64,000 nucleotides of DNA from Lytechinus pictus (taxonomy: Eukaryota; Echinodermata; Echinoidea; Temnopleuroida; Toxopneustidae), in assembly GCF_037042905.1 (NCBI RefSeq), contig NC_087257.1, positions 25,185,501 through 25,249,500 of the forward strand. Direction: 5' to 3'. Numbering within the stretch: the stretch's first letter is position 1; each line of letters begins with the position of its first letter. Shown one piece after another: positions 23,001 through 33,295 of this stretch. A program made the position numbers and the translations under genes. Under the pieces are notes generated by a model. The model worked only from the letters and a program-made list of their open reading frames with translations, did not search any database and had not been told where the DNA came from.

Positions 23001-26000
23001 AATGCCGCAGAGAGTGCAATTAGGGAAGAGTCAGCTGATACAAAGACTGTTGGCATGGATCAAGGAGCAAGTAAGGATGCCAAATTGGTATCATTCTTGT
23101 TGTTGCAACCAGAGGAAACAAAATTAAGCAGTTGTGACAAATCTGGAGGTGTTAGTCCAAAGCAGTCTTCTAAGGATGACCTTGATGAGCCATTGGAAGA
23201 TGAAGGAACTGATAAAATGGATTCTGCAGCAGCCTCCCAACACCAGCCAATGCCAACTGATCAAGCTGAATCGTCTTCCTTGACAGAAATGGTACCAACT
23301 ATTCAAATGAAACCAACCCCATGTTTGCCTTCTGGACAGAGTGCCGTTATTTATTCAAGCCCACTGTTAATTCCAACAACTGTACAGAGAGTCCAAATGC
23401 AGCAGCCAGTTTGTGCTGACAACATCAATCTCATTCCTGTACATGTACCTATGTATAAGGTTGAGGGAATGGACAATTTGCAAGCAGGAATGGATGTGGC
23501 CCGTCAAACAAATCACTGTTCAGTGGTTGAAAATACTGTTCCATCTGCTGCTTTTTACCATGGGAACTCTGCCTTTGGAAAACCAGCGATGAAAGGGGAT
23601 GATCTGTCTGCCTCTCAAGCGGCCGGAGGGTTTACCCAGAATCAGGACTTACTGGCCACCCCAGGATCAGTCCCACAGTTTCAGCAACCATCAGATGTCA
23701 GAAATTCATACCAAGCAACTGACAGTGAGCAAGGTGTCTGCACTTCAGCAAACATTCTGCACAAGGAGAATGTCAATCCAGTTCATCAATCAAACACACT
23801 ACATGTATCTTCTGACCCATCTGTCAAGTTGAGGGTTCTATCATCTATCTCTTCACCAGGAGTGGCTGCTCTCAGTAACAAGCAGTTCCTGAATTTTCCA
23901 CCAGTTGATGTGCAGCAGGCAGCATCACCTAGGGTTCTCCAGGTTTCCAACAGGCCGATGTGTCCTGGGTCACCCTCTGCTGCTAGTCGTCAGCGGTTGA
24001 TTGATGAGAAGAGAGCCCTCTTGGCCCGCCTGAGAGCAGAGAAGCAGGAACTTCAGCAGCGAATAAAAGAAGATAATGAGAAGGTGAGTAGTACACTGTA
24101 ACAATCAAAACCTACAGATACTATGGAGGTTATTTAAGTCTTCATTCAAAGCCGGTCAATATATATTCTGGTTGTGAAGTGTGAAGTACAGTAAAATTCT
24201 TTGTCTCATTTATCCAGTTTTGGAATTCTACAGGTACCTTGCATATTCTTTTCTGTTCTATAATTTGACTTACCGGTATATGTAAAGTAAATAAAACAAG
24301 ATTCGCTCAATATGATCTTCATTCTTCAATAATTGTTACATCTTTGCCCTTTTTATTACATCACAATAATTTTATATTTAGTGAATTTTTTCCAACATAT
24401 GTACTTTTTTCAAAGCTTTCCAAAACTAAGATCACTTATTATCATGATTATACCGTAATTGTCTTTGTAATTTCTTGATTCTTTTGTAACATTACTTTTT
24501 TGTTGATTTTATGTGTATTTTTATGCTTTTTTGTAAATCATTTGTCAATTCAGCTTAACAAGCTGTGATCATATGTTTTAATAAATCTTGAATCTTTTTA
24601 AAGATTTTTTTTATTACATGTAAGAAGGGCTACTGTACATTTAAGATTAATGGGACCTTGGGGAAGTTGGGGTTTGGGGAGAGGTGGGGTAAACCACGGG
24701 GTGGGGGTAAAATTTTGTCCGTAGTAGAGAAGACAGTGTTTTCATGCACTCTTTTTCTACATACAGTACAAAGTTATTGTTTACATTGAAGGTGTTGCTC
24801 TGATTATCATAGACCCTGTGGATTATCTCTCTGGATCTCATTGAACTCTTGATGTCATTTACTCTTATTACAGTGTTTTAACATGAAGCTTGAGAATGCG
24901 GCTGCTCTACAGAGCAACATGGCCAGAGGCATGACTCCAATGTTTGATCGGTTACCAGTCCAAGGGTGTGACGGTCCTGCTGCCCTTACACTGGTGAGTT
25001 CAGAGTGGTAATGGTCAGGGGACCCTGTGACACAAGGCTTGTCGCTTGATAGTAAGGGCCGATTTTTACAATTGATTTCATTGATCACCATGTGCAATTG
25101 AGTGTACAAATCAACTGTATGATCAGTCGCTAAGCTTCTTGTTTCTGGCCCTAGATGTCATATGATTTATCAGATCTACTGTATGGACATTAAGAAAAGT
25201 TTGATTCAACAACAGATTTTTGGGTCCACCGAAATCAGTTGTACTTAGAAGAAATACATTATATGACACATTTTTGCATATTCTGGTCTAAAAAAAATGC
25301 CAACTTTAAAAGGCGATCATTTGAATTGTTAAAGAAAGTATTTTATGATTTCTTTTATCTTTGAATAGACTTGCAACACAACCTTAGAGCTGAAAAGGTG
25401 GGTGTTTCATAAAGATGTTCATTAGTTACAAGCTTCTTTCTTTATGAATGACTGGTGATCCTTTCTTGTATGTTTACTCATCAGATTTCCATTGGTGTTG
25501 ATTTAGTACCGAAGATAGGATCACCAGTCATTTTTATTAAAGTCTCTTGTAACTTACAAAAAGCTTTATGAAAAATCCAACAGAACAGATAAATGATGAC
25601 ATGATATTGCAGGTGATTAATAATAATGGTGGCTACTTATATAGCGCACAGGTCCACCTTTCCGTGCTCATGGCGCTTCAATAAAAATAAACACAACACA
25701 CAAACAATAGAATTTTTCACATTTTATATTAGACTGAACGTGAATTGGAGGTGGTGACCAAGCTGCATACCATTAGGAACAGTCAGCATACTGCGTCAGA
25801 CCGTACACAGTCTCCCTGTCAACAAGATATCCACCACAGAGGTAGGTATAGTTCTTGAAATACATGGGCCCGTATTTAATCTGAACTCTGGTTTAACATA
25901 AACAATGGTCTATTATTGAAGTATGGGCCAGACTTATGGGAAGCCAAAAATATCAAAATAGCATTTACATTTTCCTATCTATAATCTTTACTTGGCTCTT

Positions 26001-27603
26001 TCCTCATGTTTTAATGATGAAGAGAACTATTTCAGTAATTACTCCCGGTCACTTATGAATGATTTGAATTTCAAATGAGCTGACGAAATGAACTTGCACT
26101 GTTAGAGGTACCTGTCACAGTTGGCTATTCATAGTTAAACCACATCTTTAGACCAGAGTTTAAATTAAACCAAAGTTCAGAATACGGGTCAAGGAGTCTT
26201 CTGGTTATGTCTGCCTCCTTCAAGATTGAAGATTCTTGCTAAACAGTTTAATGCGTGTAAACCGCAGTCTGATTCTTTTTGTGTGTTGTTTAAAGTTTTA
26301 TAATAATTCTGTGCACATATTTTGAAGATGTGTGATGTGTTACTGATTTTACATGAACAAGAACTAATAACAGAGGTACTTGGCATTATCTGATCACTAG
26401 CGACTCAAAACAGACAGGTAAGCGCATAGCACCAATTTTTAACACTTGAACATTGTGTACAATCGATCATACTTTTCAACTGTATAAATCATGCACTAAG
26501 CTTTGGTTTAGGAGCTCCTGATTGGCTCATGCATTCAGAATTAAACCACATAAAGTGTAGTCTTGCTCACAGACTTCAATGATTATATTATACATAAACA
26601 TCATATTTTTGTCATATTTTGTTTCAGATCACTCTCGTCTTCACTGGCATGAGGATTTGATCATAAACATTGAAGAGTTGTCAAGTCCCAGCCGACCTCG
26701 ATGTAAAGCAAAGACTATTCTCTCAAAGGTATGTGCAGTTCAATCTGGGCCCCATATACAAAGGTTAGCAATAAGTCGCTAAAAATGAAATGACCTATCA
26801 AGATCATTGTTGCGTGTGCATTTTGTTCGGTAGGCTGACTAGGACCAATCAGAATTGCTCTTTCAAGTTAATTTGTGTTACGGGGACCTAATATTATCTA
26901 TGTGGTGTGATTCAAATGAGCCCCACCCTACAGTTCGTGTGTGGTGATTAAATGATACTCAATTTATACAGGCATCCAAAGTGCTTGAAATTGTTATAAA
27001 TCCTATACATCCTCAGTTACAACTCTCACTTATGTGATATTAAACTTGATTATATCATACATGTACAGTAGTTATGTCCTAAACCCTGTATAACACAAAC
27101 ATTAATATACTTTTATAAAGCAAAATATGACAATATACAGATGGTGTCATTAGAGCTTAGATAATTTGAATGGCGTATGATGTCAGTTCCCTGCTTATAT
27201 GCAATAGGACTCCACTAATTGACCTTATTATGGAATTACCTATCAAGGTTCTGTTCCACTTAATGTTTTCCTGGTTATAGTCACCTTTTCAGCTACCTTT
27301 ATCATTCATTGTAAATGCAAGTATTTTGTTCAGCTAGGGAATCATCTAAGCTTTGCAGACTATTAAAAGTTTTCATTCATATATAATACATGTGTATTAA
27401 GATGATTTTGATTTAAAAAAAATCTTGTCTGAATAACATGCCACCAATATCCCTTTAATTCACCCATTTGATTATAAAATTTACCCTTCCGACCTCTGCA
27501 GAAATGCCACAATTCCAACAGATTAGGGACTGGTCTGAAGCCATCATCATCATCATCAGTGCATTCTGGACAGCCTCGAGCTAGACAGCATCTCCTGTTT
27601 TGA
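17018..27603 (+). CDS. GTSE1-like acidic coiled-coil protein (tentative)
   Basis: Six plus-strand exons with consistent phase: 17018-17154, 22481-24083, 24874-24993, 25733-25841, 26628-26728, 27502-27603 (stop TGA). They encode 723 aa. The start is chosen because 22482 is TTG and has no in-frame ATG before it, whereas the exon at 17018 has an ATG in good context (ACGATGG), an open frame and a CG|GTGAGT donor whose phase exactly completes the Arg codon at the next exon. The N-terminal part contains DEDEEIFFGPMTDKEK, resembling the DDEVFFGP..HKER motif of GTSE1, a microtubule- and p53-associated mitotic protein. The long second exon is Ser/Thr/Pro/Gln-rich and probably disordered. A coiled coil follows (RQRLIDEKRALLARLRAEKQ), then MARGMTPMFDRLP, and a Ser-rich basic tail. 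I do not recognise the family with certainty; the gene structure is firmer than the name. Confidence 0.7.
17539..17557. repeat. 19-bp perfect palindrome GAGGTTATA-T-TATAACCTC
   Basis: A nine-base inverted repeat around one T. It lies in the intron after the first exon of the GTSE1-like gene, 380 bp past the donor. It resembles the GAGGTTA palindrome at 32329-32358. Confidence 0.85.
17857..18000 (-). other. Candidate noncoding first exon of TTLL4
   Basis: On the minus strand a strong donor (CCGAA|GTAAGT, donor GT at 17856-17855) closes a GC-richer stretch that lacks an obvious ORF. It lies 3.7 kb upstream of the TTLL4 coding-exon acceptor and is the best candidate found for the missing first exon. 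If so, the TTLL4 first intron spans, antisense, the first coding exon of the plus-strand gene at 17018. The upstream boundary is arbitrary. Low confidence. Confidence 0.25.
18330..18655. mobile_element. GGGCGnAAATC fold-back element with poly-G core
   Basis: GGGCGCAAATCCCAGGGGGA at the left; GGAGAGATTTCCGCCCTTGC at the right. The middle has homopolymer G and T runs and two TGCTTGTCAAATTT segments. Confidence 0.5.
18660..21339. other. Intron DNA with no recognised gene
   Basis: Part of the 5.3-kb first intron of the GTSE1-like gene. AT-rich, with a triplet microsatellite (19885-20035), purine-rich stretches near 18700-18800 and 20160-20460, and a poly-C run near 21112-21129. I see no coding exon. 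Confidence 0.6.
19885..20035. repeat. ATC/CAC trinucleotide microsatellite
   Basis: Triplet runs of ATC, CAT and CAC in the large intron after exon 1 of the GTSE1-like gene. Reading frames over it are low-complexity artefacts. Confidence 0.85.
21340..21433 (+). promoter_or_regulatory. Possible alternative first exon/promoter of the GTSE1-like gene
   Basis: A CpG-bearing stretch with an E-box palindrome (ATCACGTGAT near 21350) runs into AAAAT|GTAAGT, a strong donor at 21434. Spliced to the 22481 exon this leader gives an open frame without ATG, so translation would start at the internal Met of MTDKEK, just after the FFGP motif. That would make a shorter isoform. Evidence is motif only. Confidence 0.35.
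21699..21791. repeat. Long hairpin in GTSE1-like gene intron
   Basis: AGCCTGGAGG pairs with CCTCCAGGCT, and the inner arm at 21719-21744 (GTAAAGTCATATACTC...) pairs with 21755-21782, separated by about 10 nt. One 2-bp (AT) length difference is the main imperfection. Confidence 0.85.
25016..25153. mobile_element. Short fold-back element, GGCCC-ended
   Basis: CAGGGGACCCTGTGACACAA, a GATTTCATTGATCACCATGT core and GCTAAGCTTCTTGTTTCTGG at the right. Similar core to the copies at 1.6 and 42.2 kb. Confidence 0.5.
25396..25577. mobile_element. Short fold-back element, TTTCATAAAG-ended
   Basis: GGTGGGTGTTTCATAAAGAT at the left, GCTTTATGAAAAATCC at the right. Internal inverted pairs are GACTGGTGATCCT and AGGATCACCAGTC, and GTTACAAG and CTTGTAAC. 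Confidence 0.65.
25618..25695 (+). mobile_element. SINE tail-like fragment
   Basis: TAATAATGGTGGC then TTATATAGCGCACAGG recalls the TATATAGCGCC tail region of the SINEs in this window. No head is present. It lies in an intron of the GTSE1-like gene. Confidence 0.35.
25869..26188. mobile_element. Fold-back element with CCCGTATT termini (uninterrupted copy)
   Basis: About 320 bp in an intron of the GTSE1-like gene. Ends are CCCGTATTTAATCTGAACTC and AAGTTCAGAATACGGG. It is related to the interrupted copy at 8487-8828 and lacks the 123-bp insertion. Confidence 0.7.
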
Positions 27604-29799
27604 ATTAAGAGGGGCTTGGACAAAACACCTAGCTGATCACTGACGGAGAATGACAGGTCTTAGTGAGCTGATGATCTCATGTCCAGGCCAATTCAAAGAA
27701 TTTTAAGTCAGTAACTATCTTTGCTGCATTCCTGAAAGCCTTGAGCCTGACATCCCATGTGGGCCTAATTGTTTTATAGAACAGGGGCCTGTTTCAAAAA
27801 ACTTTTTATATTTACAAATTTTCAGTAAGTGAAAAGCTACTGAAATCCTTTATTCTGATTGGCTGATAGTATTAAACCTGTTATAAAAATTGTGCATTGG
27901 TTATTATAACAAAGTCTTTATGAAATGGGACCATGCACCAAATCCTTATTTGCTGATCTGAGATAGAGAGCAGAAGAAGCTTGGCTGCTCTTTGACAGCA
28001 GACAATTCACAGAATCTATAGTAGACTAATTGAAACACTTTAATCATGAAATAAAAATAAAGAAGAGGGAGTATGTGTCTGGAAATCTTAACCTTGGACA
28101 GTTTTTGGCCAACAGATTATTTAATATCAAGGACATATTACGTATATGATACCCTTGAACCAGACAACCTATGTTTTGAACCTGTAAATAGTCTTTGATC
28201 TTAGAGTGAAAGTGAGAGCTATCTGTACAGATTCAATGCCCAGAGTCAGTCACAAAGAATTAATCATTGACATTGTGTTTTATTTGATCAATAAAAATTG
28301 AAAAAAAAGAAAAAAAAGAATTAATAATTGACTTCCATAGCTCTATTCTAGACAGCCTAGAGCCAGGTAACATCTACATGTAGCAGACGCTGATATTTAA
28401 TCCTTTTGGGAGAATCATGTCAAAATTTGTTTATTGAGTTATGAATTGGGGGTGCTGAATCACTTTGAATTTAAAATGACAAACATACAAAATTGCATTT
28501 TGGCCAATATCTTGTGAGCATTGCCATAGAGATTCTCTAACATAATGTGCCGTGATGCAAAAAGGTAAATTTGGCAAAGTTGAGGGTCTTAGGAAAGGTA
28601 AATTCTTTGGCTTCAGAAATTGTTATGCTCTGGAATTGAAATTTAGGGTTGTAAATGGAAGCCCTGGCCATGGAACGTAAAAAATTAATTCTGGGTGTCT
28701 AATGATATTTTTAAAAAAAATAAGGTCAGGCAATTTGTGAAATGATTGCCAACTTTTACATGCTTTTCGACCTGTTCAGAATGATCTATTATGGATACAC
28801 TTTTATAATCCACTTTGACTAGAAACAAAATCATGTACGTTTAATTCATGCAAATGAAATGGTAATTCAACGTTTATCATGTCAGAAAATATATATGCAG
28901 AACATATCTGTATTTCCTTGTATTATAAATAGTAAAAAGAAACAGAAAAGTAAAAAATAAAAAGTAAGCAAAAATAAGTAAATGAATTATGTACATAGTC
29001 CTGATAAAGTCCACTGTTTAAAGCTATGATTAGCAATTGAATTTGCTATTTTAGTTGTACAAGCGATCATGAGACCATTGTTGGTCCAAACTTTCCTGTA
29101 CATTATATGTAATTTTCTGTGCAATTGAGCTTTGTTTGATTTTAAGTTTTGATTATGATTCATTGTAAATTAAACACATTCATTATTCTATTTATGTATT
29201 TCCTTGTTTGAAATCATGTAAATATATTTTGTCCAAATTTCATTTTTGACATTTTAGTGAATCTTGATATTGATTTATTGACATTTTTAATATATTAATC
29301 TGTACTGCCTTTGAAGGTGTACTTTATTATTGTATGCATGTCTTACATTGGAAATTCAATGTAAACTAATTCTTTAGATTTACTTAGTACTACATGGACA
29401 GTGTAAAATTCACTTCTGATATTGGGGGGGGGGGGTGGGATATTGGGATTTTGGGGGAGTTCATAAAAGTTATTGTGAAGGTGCATTTTCCTCTGAACCA
29501 ATGAATGAATGTAATCCACAAAAGTTAAAAAGGAAGCTTGGTAAATCCCCCTGACATTAACTTAGTTTTAATAATAAGCAACAGAAACATGGGAGAAACA
29601 TATTGATGAAATGTTGACAAAAATCTATGAAATTTGATTGAGTGGGTGTGGCATCATATAGTTGTTCCACAATATAATTCAATAAATGTCACTTAATATA
29701 AATTTAATTAGTTTTCACTGGTTCTTGATGAGAGGAAACATTTTTCTCATTGAAGTGCATGTATGTATGATATGTTTTGGGGGATATATTGGATGGAAA
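27604..29799. other. Downstream region of the GTSE1-like gene, no gene seen
   Basis: Presumed 3' UTR and intergenic DNA. It contains the fold-back element at 27783-27935 and AATAAA signals at about 28049 and 28291. The rest is AT-rich without a supported feature. Confidence 0.6.
27783..27935. mobile_element. Short fold-back element, GGCCC-ended
   Basis: AGGGGCCTGTTTCAAAAAAC at the left, GTCTTTATGAAATGGGACC at the right. The interior GAAATCCTTTATTCTGATTG is shared with short fragments near 37.33 and 41.33 kb. Confidence 0.6.
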
Positions 29800-29935
29800 G
29801 GTAAAATATCTCAGGTTCTTTACAAAAAGGATAGGGGTTATATCCCTGAATTGTGGAAAACCTCCACAATTATTCCAATCCCTAAGATAAACCAATCTTC
29901 TGAACCAAATGATTTCCGGCCGCTAGCACTATAAC
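29800..29935 (+). pseudogene. LINE reverse transcriptase fragment
   Basis: A short reading frame contains YIPELWKTSTIIPIP followed by KINQSSEPNDFRPLAL, the well-known start of the reverse transcriptase domain of non-LTR retrotransposons (P..WK...I.PI.K....NDFRP..L). No further RT motifs follow; the sequence runs into a MITE at 29947. It is a 5'- and 3'-truncated relic. Confidence 0.65.
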
Positions 29936-29946
29936 ATCAAATATCA

Positions 29947-30447
29947 TTAAAGGGGAAGTTCACCCTGACAAAAAGTTTATTGTAAAAAAGCCAAAAAAAA
30001 AAAATATTGCCGAAGGTTTGAGAAAAATTCATCAAATAATTAAAAAGTTATTATAATTTCAATTATTTGATTTGTGACGTCATATGCGAGCAGCATTCCT
30101 ACATAGCGAATGGTAAAAAAATCAATGAAATGTCATTTTCTCAGAAAATTGAAAATGGTTTTCACTGTACCTTTTGTATATCAATAGACAAATCATTTCA
30201 CACCCGATCATGAATAGAAAACAAAATTAAGTCATCAGGAACCATACAAAATTTGAAATTCATGCATTTTATATTACATAACACATGGGGCAGCTGCTCG
30301 TTTATGACGTCACAAATCCAAAACTTTGAACTCTAATAACTTTCTTACTTTTAAATGGATTTTCCTCAAACCTTCACCAATATTTTTTACTATTTTTTCT
30401 GCTATTTTCACAACTAAATTTTCTTCAGGGTGAACTTCCCCTTTAAA
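29947..30447. mobile_element. MITE with TTAAAGGGGAAGTTCACCCT termini
   Basis: About 500 bp with inverted ends TTAAAGGGGAAGTTCACCCT and AGGGTGAACTTCCCCTTTAA (20-bp perfect terminal repeat). The interior is AT-rich and noncoding. It is related in termini, not interior, to the MITEs at 10.3-11.7 kb. Confidence 0.85.
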
Positions 30448-31004
30448 TCGTTCCAGTATCCATGTTTTACTTGTTAAAGTGCCTTCATTAAAAAGAAAGA
30501 CTTTCTTTATGATTACTGTTTGTTGTGTATCAAAATCTCTACATCTGCAAACAAATTTGGACATCAATAAATACTTATTGAAGAGGAAAACAGCTGTGGC
30601 ACTTATATTTTCTTTATTTTTTGTTTGTATGTTATGATTATTGCTTTATGAGAAAGGACAGTGAATTCCACACAAGTTGAATTTAAAGATAAATACCAGT
30701 TGTGGTAACAATCACAAAATGAGTTCGAACAGAATCCAATGAAATAACCACCAAAGTGTTTGTATATATATGAATAAAAATATGTGTCAAATAGCTCCAG
30801 AAGAAAATGTGTAATTGCTGAGAAATTAGCAAAATAAGCACGGAATTCCATCAAATGTTGGGTATTTTTGGAAGCAATATTAATACTTTGTCTCACATAT
30901 GCTTTTCTGTGTTGTGATCATCAGAATTATCGATTTTGAGCAAAGATTTCACAAAGATAATTTCACAAAGATAAGTTCACATGAATGTACCAGATCTAGA
31001 TGCA

Positions 31005-31230
31005 CTGGCGGATCTAGGGGGGGGGGGCAAAGCTGGCCTGCCCCCCTTCTGAGAAGCACAATTGAAATTTGTAATGTAAAAATGCTGTTGAAACAGAAGT
31101 GTGCCCCCCCCCCCTTTTGAAAGTGAAGACTTTTTTTTTTGCTTGTCGAACTTTTTTGTGGACGAAATGTCCTTTTTAGTTAAAAACCTTTTTTTTTGGG
31201 GGGGGGGGGAATCCTGGATCTTCCCCTGTC
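31005..31230. mobile_element. GGCGGATCTAGG fold-back element
   Basis: TGGCGGATCTAGG and a long G run at the left; GGAATCCTGGATCTTCCCC at the right. The interior contains poly-C, poly-T and TTTGCTTGTCGAAC, also seen near 18.5 kb. Confidence 0.5.
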
Positions 31231-32328
31231 TAGATGTATGATAATATTTTGACAATTAATCTTGATTTCAATGACTTTCTCATGAAATAATTGTTTGCTG
31301 CAACTACTGTATTTTACCTTTAATTTAAATTTTGAAAAAAGCTTCGACTTCTATGATGATGTTGAGAGTAAATGAATACCAACACAAAAGTTTTGCACAT
31401 TTGAAAGTACATTATATTTATTTCTGTGATTAATAATTAGGAGCCTATAATGCAAAGAACTTAGCTTGTGAAATGCTCAATTCGATCAGTTGAAGAAATA
31501 ATAAGCAAGGTTATGTGAGACCAGTCGGGAAAGGGGGGTGGGTGAGCCCATGCAGAAGGGCGAGCTGGTTATTTGGAAAGGGGCAGAGCGTCCAGAGGTC
31601 TTAGAGTGGATGCAAGCATGCACAGACGAGAGGGGTTTGTACAATGTGAAACAATACCAAATGAATCATTTAGGAAAGGGGGATTTTAGCATATCTCAAG
31701 TTCACTAGGGGTATAAAGCACGCGTGGGGGTATTGTAATAGGGAGGGGGCGTGCAAAATGACCTAAAAGTAGTTACACAACTCATATACTATTTTTCCTC
31801 TTCTCAATTTTCTTTCTCTCTTATTCTTTAGCTTGCCCCCCCCCCCCCCCCCCCCCCGTAGCACCGCCCCTTCAATTGCGATTTTTTTTTTTTTTCATTT
31901 TCAATTTGATCTTTGGAGATACGGTGGCTGTACAAGGGAGGCTCGATAAGTCGAAGACGAAGAGGAACTTTCGTTAAACATCTCAGAAAACTGTAAGAAA
32001 ACTCGACCAAATCATTTTTTCTCGTTTCATGTTTTATTAGTGAAAGATGCCGGCATATCTTTTCCATTACATTACTGCTCATTTGATTCACTTACTTATG
32101 CTTTTCTCTGTCACTTAACTTAATTTATGTCACGTAGTTCGTCATCCGCGAAGCGGAGCCCGCTAGCGGCATTGGAGCGGCCACCTCGTTATAGCCTCAG
32201 CCAGGAGTGCGGGCGGCACTGCCGTCTTCTATGCTCAGACCTCAGTATGCTGATCACGTTAGTTGGGCCGGGGCGCTCGTGCTCTTTGTATCCTGTCTGA
32301 AGTATCCAATTAAACACTCACACGTATT

Positions 32329-32358
32329 GCGAGGTTAGTATTAGTATACTAACCTCGC
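32329..32358. repeat. 30-bp palindrome with 13-bp arms
   Basis: GCGAGGTTAGTAT and ATACTAACCTCGC surround a TAGT loop. It lies 0.9 kb upstream of the first METTL6 coding exon in GC-richer DNA that may hold the promoter. Confidence 0.85.
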
Positions 32359-33295
32359 ACCATGAACCGCGTTTGGCAGTGGATTTCTAACTAGTGGGTC
32401 ACGCATGCTGGGATCCCACTTCTGGTGTCCACAACACACGACTTACTATACTAGTACTAGTAGGTCCTAGTACTACTACTAGTACTAGCTAGCCTATGGC
32501 TTGATTTTTATGTGCGCAGCGGCATGTAATGAACCCTTAGGTGCCAATTAAACGTCCTTATACCTCTCAAATCTTAAAATATAAGGCCTTATCTACGGAA
32601 AATAATAAAATGAAATAAAAATTTGATATAGAAATAAGTTTGATTGGCGCGGCATATCCTATTATTTTTTCATGTTTTTTAATGAGAGCGCCGTTAAAGA
32701 CCAAACAACAACATCCACATTGAAAGCAGCTTTGTCTTTTCTGTTGATGCCCACTAAAAGCATTGATTATTAAAGCAAATTTGAAAAATTGACTACTCAA
32801 ATTTGGCATTTCTGAATGTTTTATCTTGACAAAATGTTATGAACTTACGCCTACACATTTCTTCCCGAATATTTAGAACTTAACTTCTGTAAGTGTGAAT
32901 TTTAGGAACAGTATTGCCCTATTATTAATTTAGAATTCAAAAACAAAATCACTGATTAGCGGAGGAAATATGGACTTGTACTGTAATTACGCCACCATCT
33001 TGTTTTTTTTTCATTCTAAAACAGTGGGCCGATTGCTTGCGAGAAATTTGTAAAAGCCATGTATGTTTTTGTAGTCTTTCATTTGTCTCCATATCAGCCT
33101 GTCTTCACTTTGAATTCACTTGAATCGAAAGGAGTTGGGTCTGTGAGATATAATTCTGTTTTGTTTGGGGAAAAAAATATAACAATTTTGGAAACATGAC
33201 TGGTGTTTATAGTTGAATTGTTAGGAATGACCTTTTTTCAAGAGCTTCAGGAAAAAAAATCATTGTCTGTTTGTCTTTGTCTTCCATAGGTAAAA

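Larger units (their letters stand above)
30448..33289. other. METTL6 upstream region
   Basis: Holds the fold-back element at 31005-31230, a poly-C run near 31835-31857, and a GC-richer stretch at 32130-32370 with the 30-bp palindrome. The unplaced METTL6 noncoding exon and promoter are probably here; GCCACCATCTTG at about 32991 resembles a YY1-type site. No ORF is credible. Confidence 0.5.
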
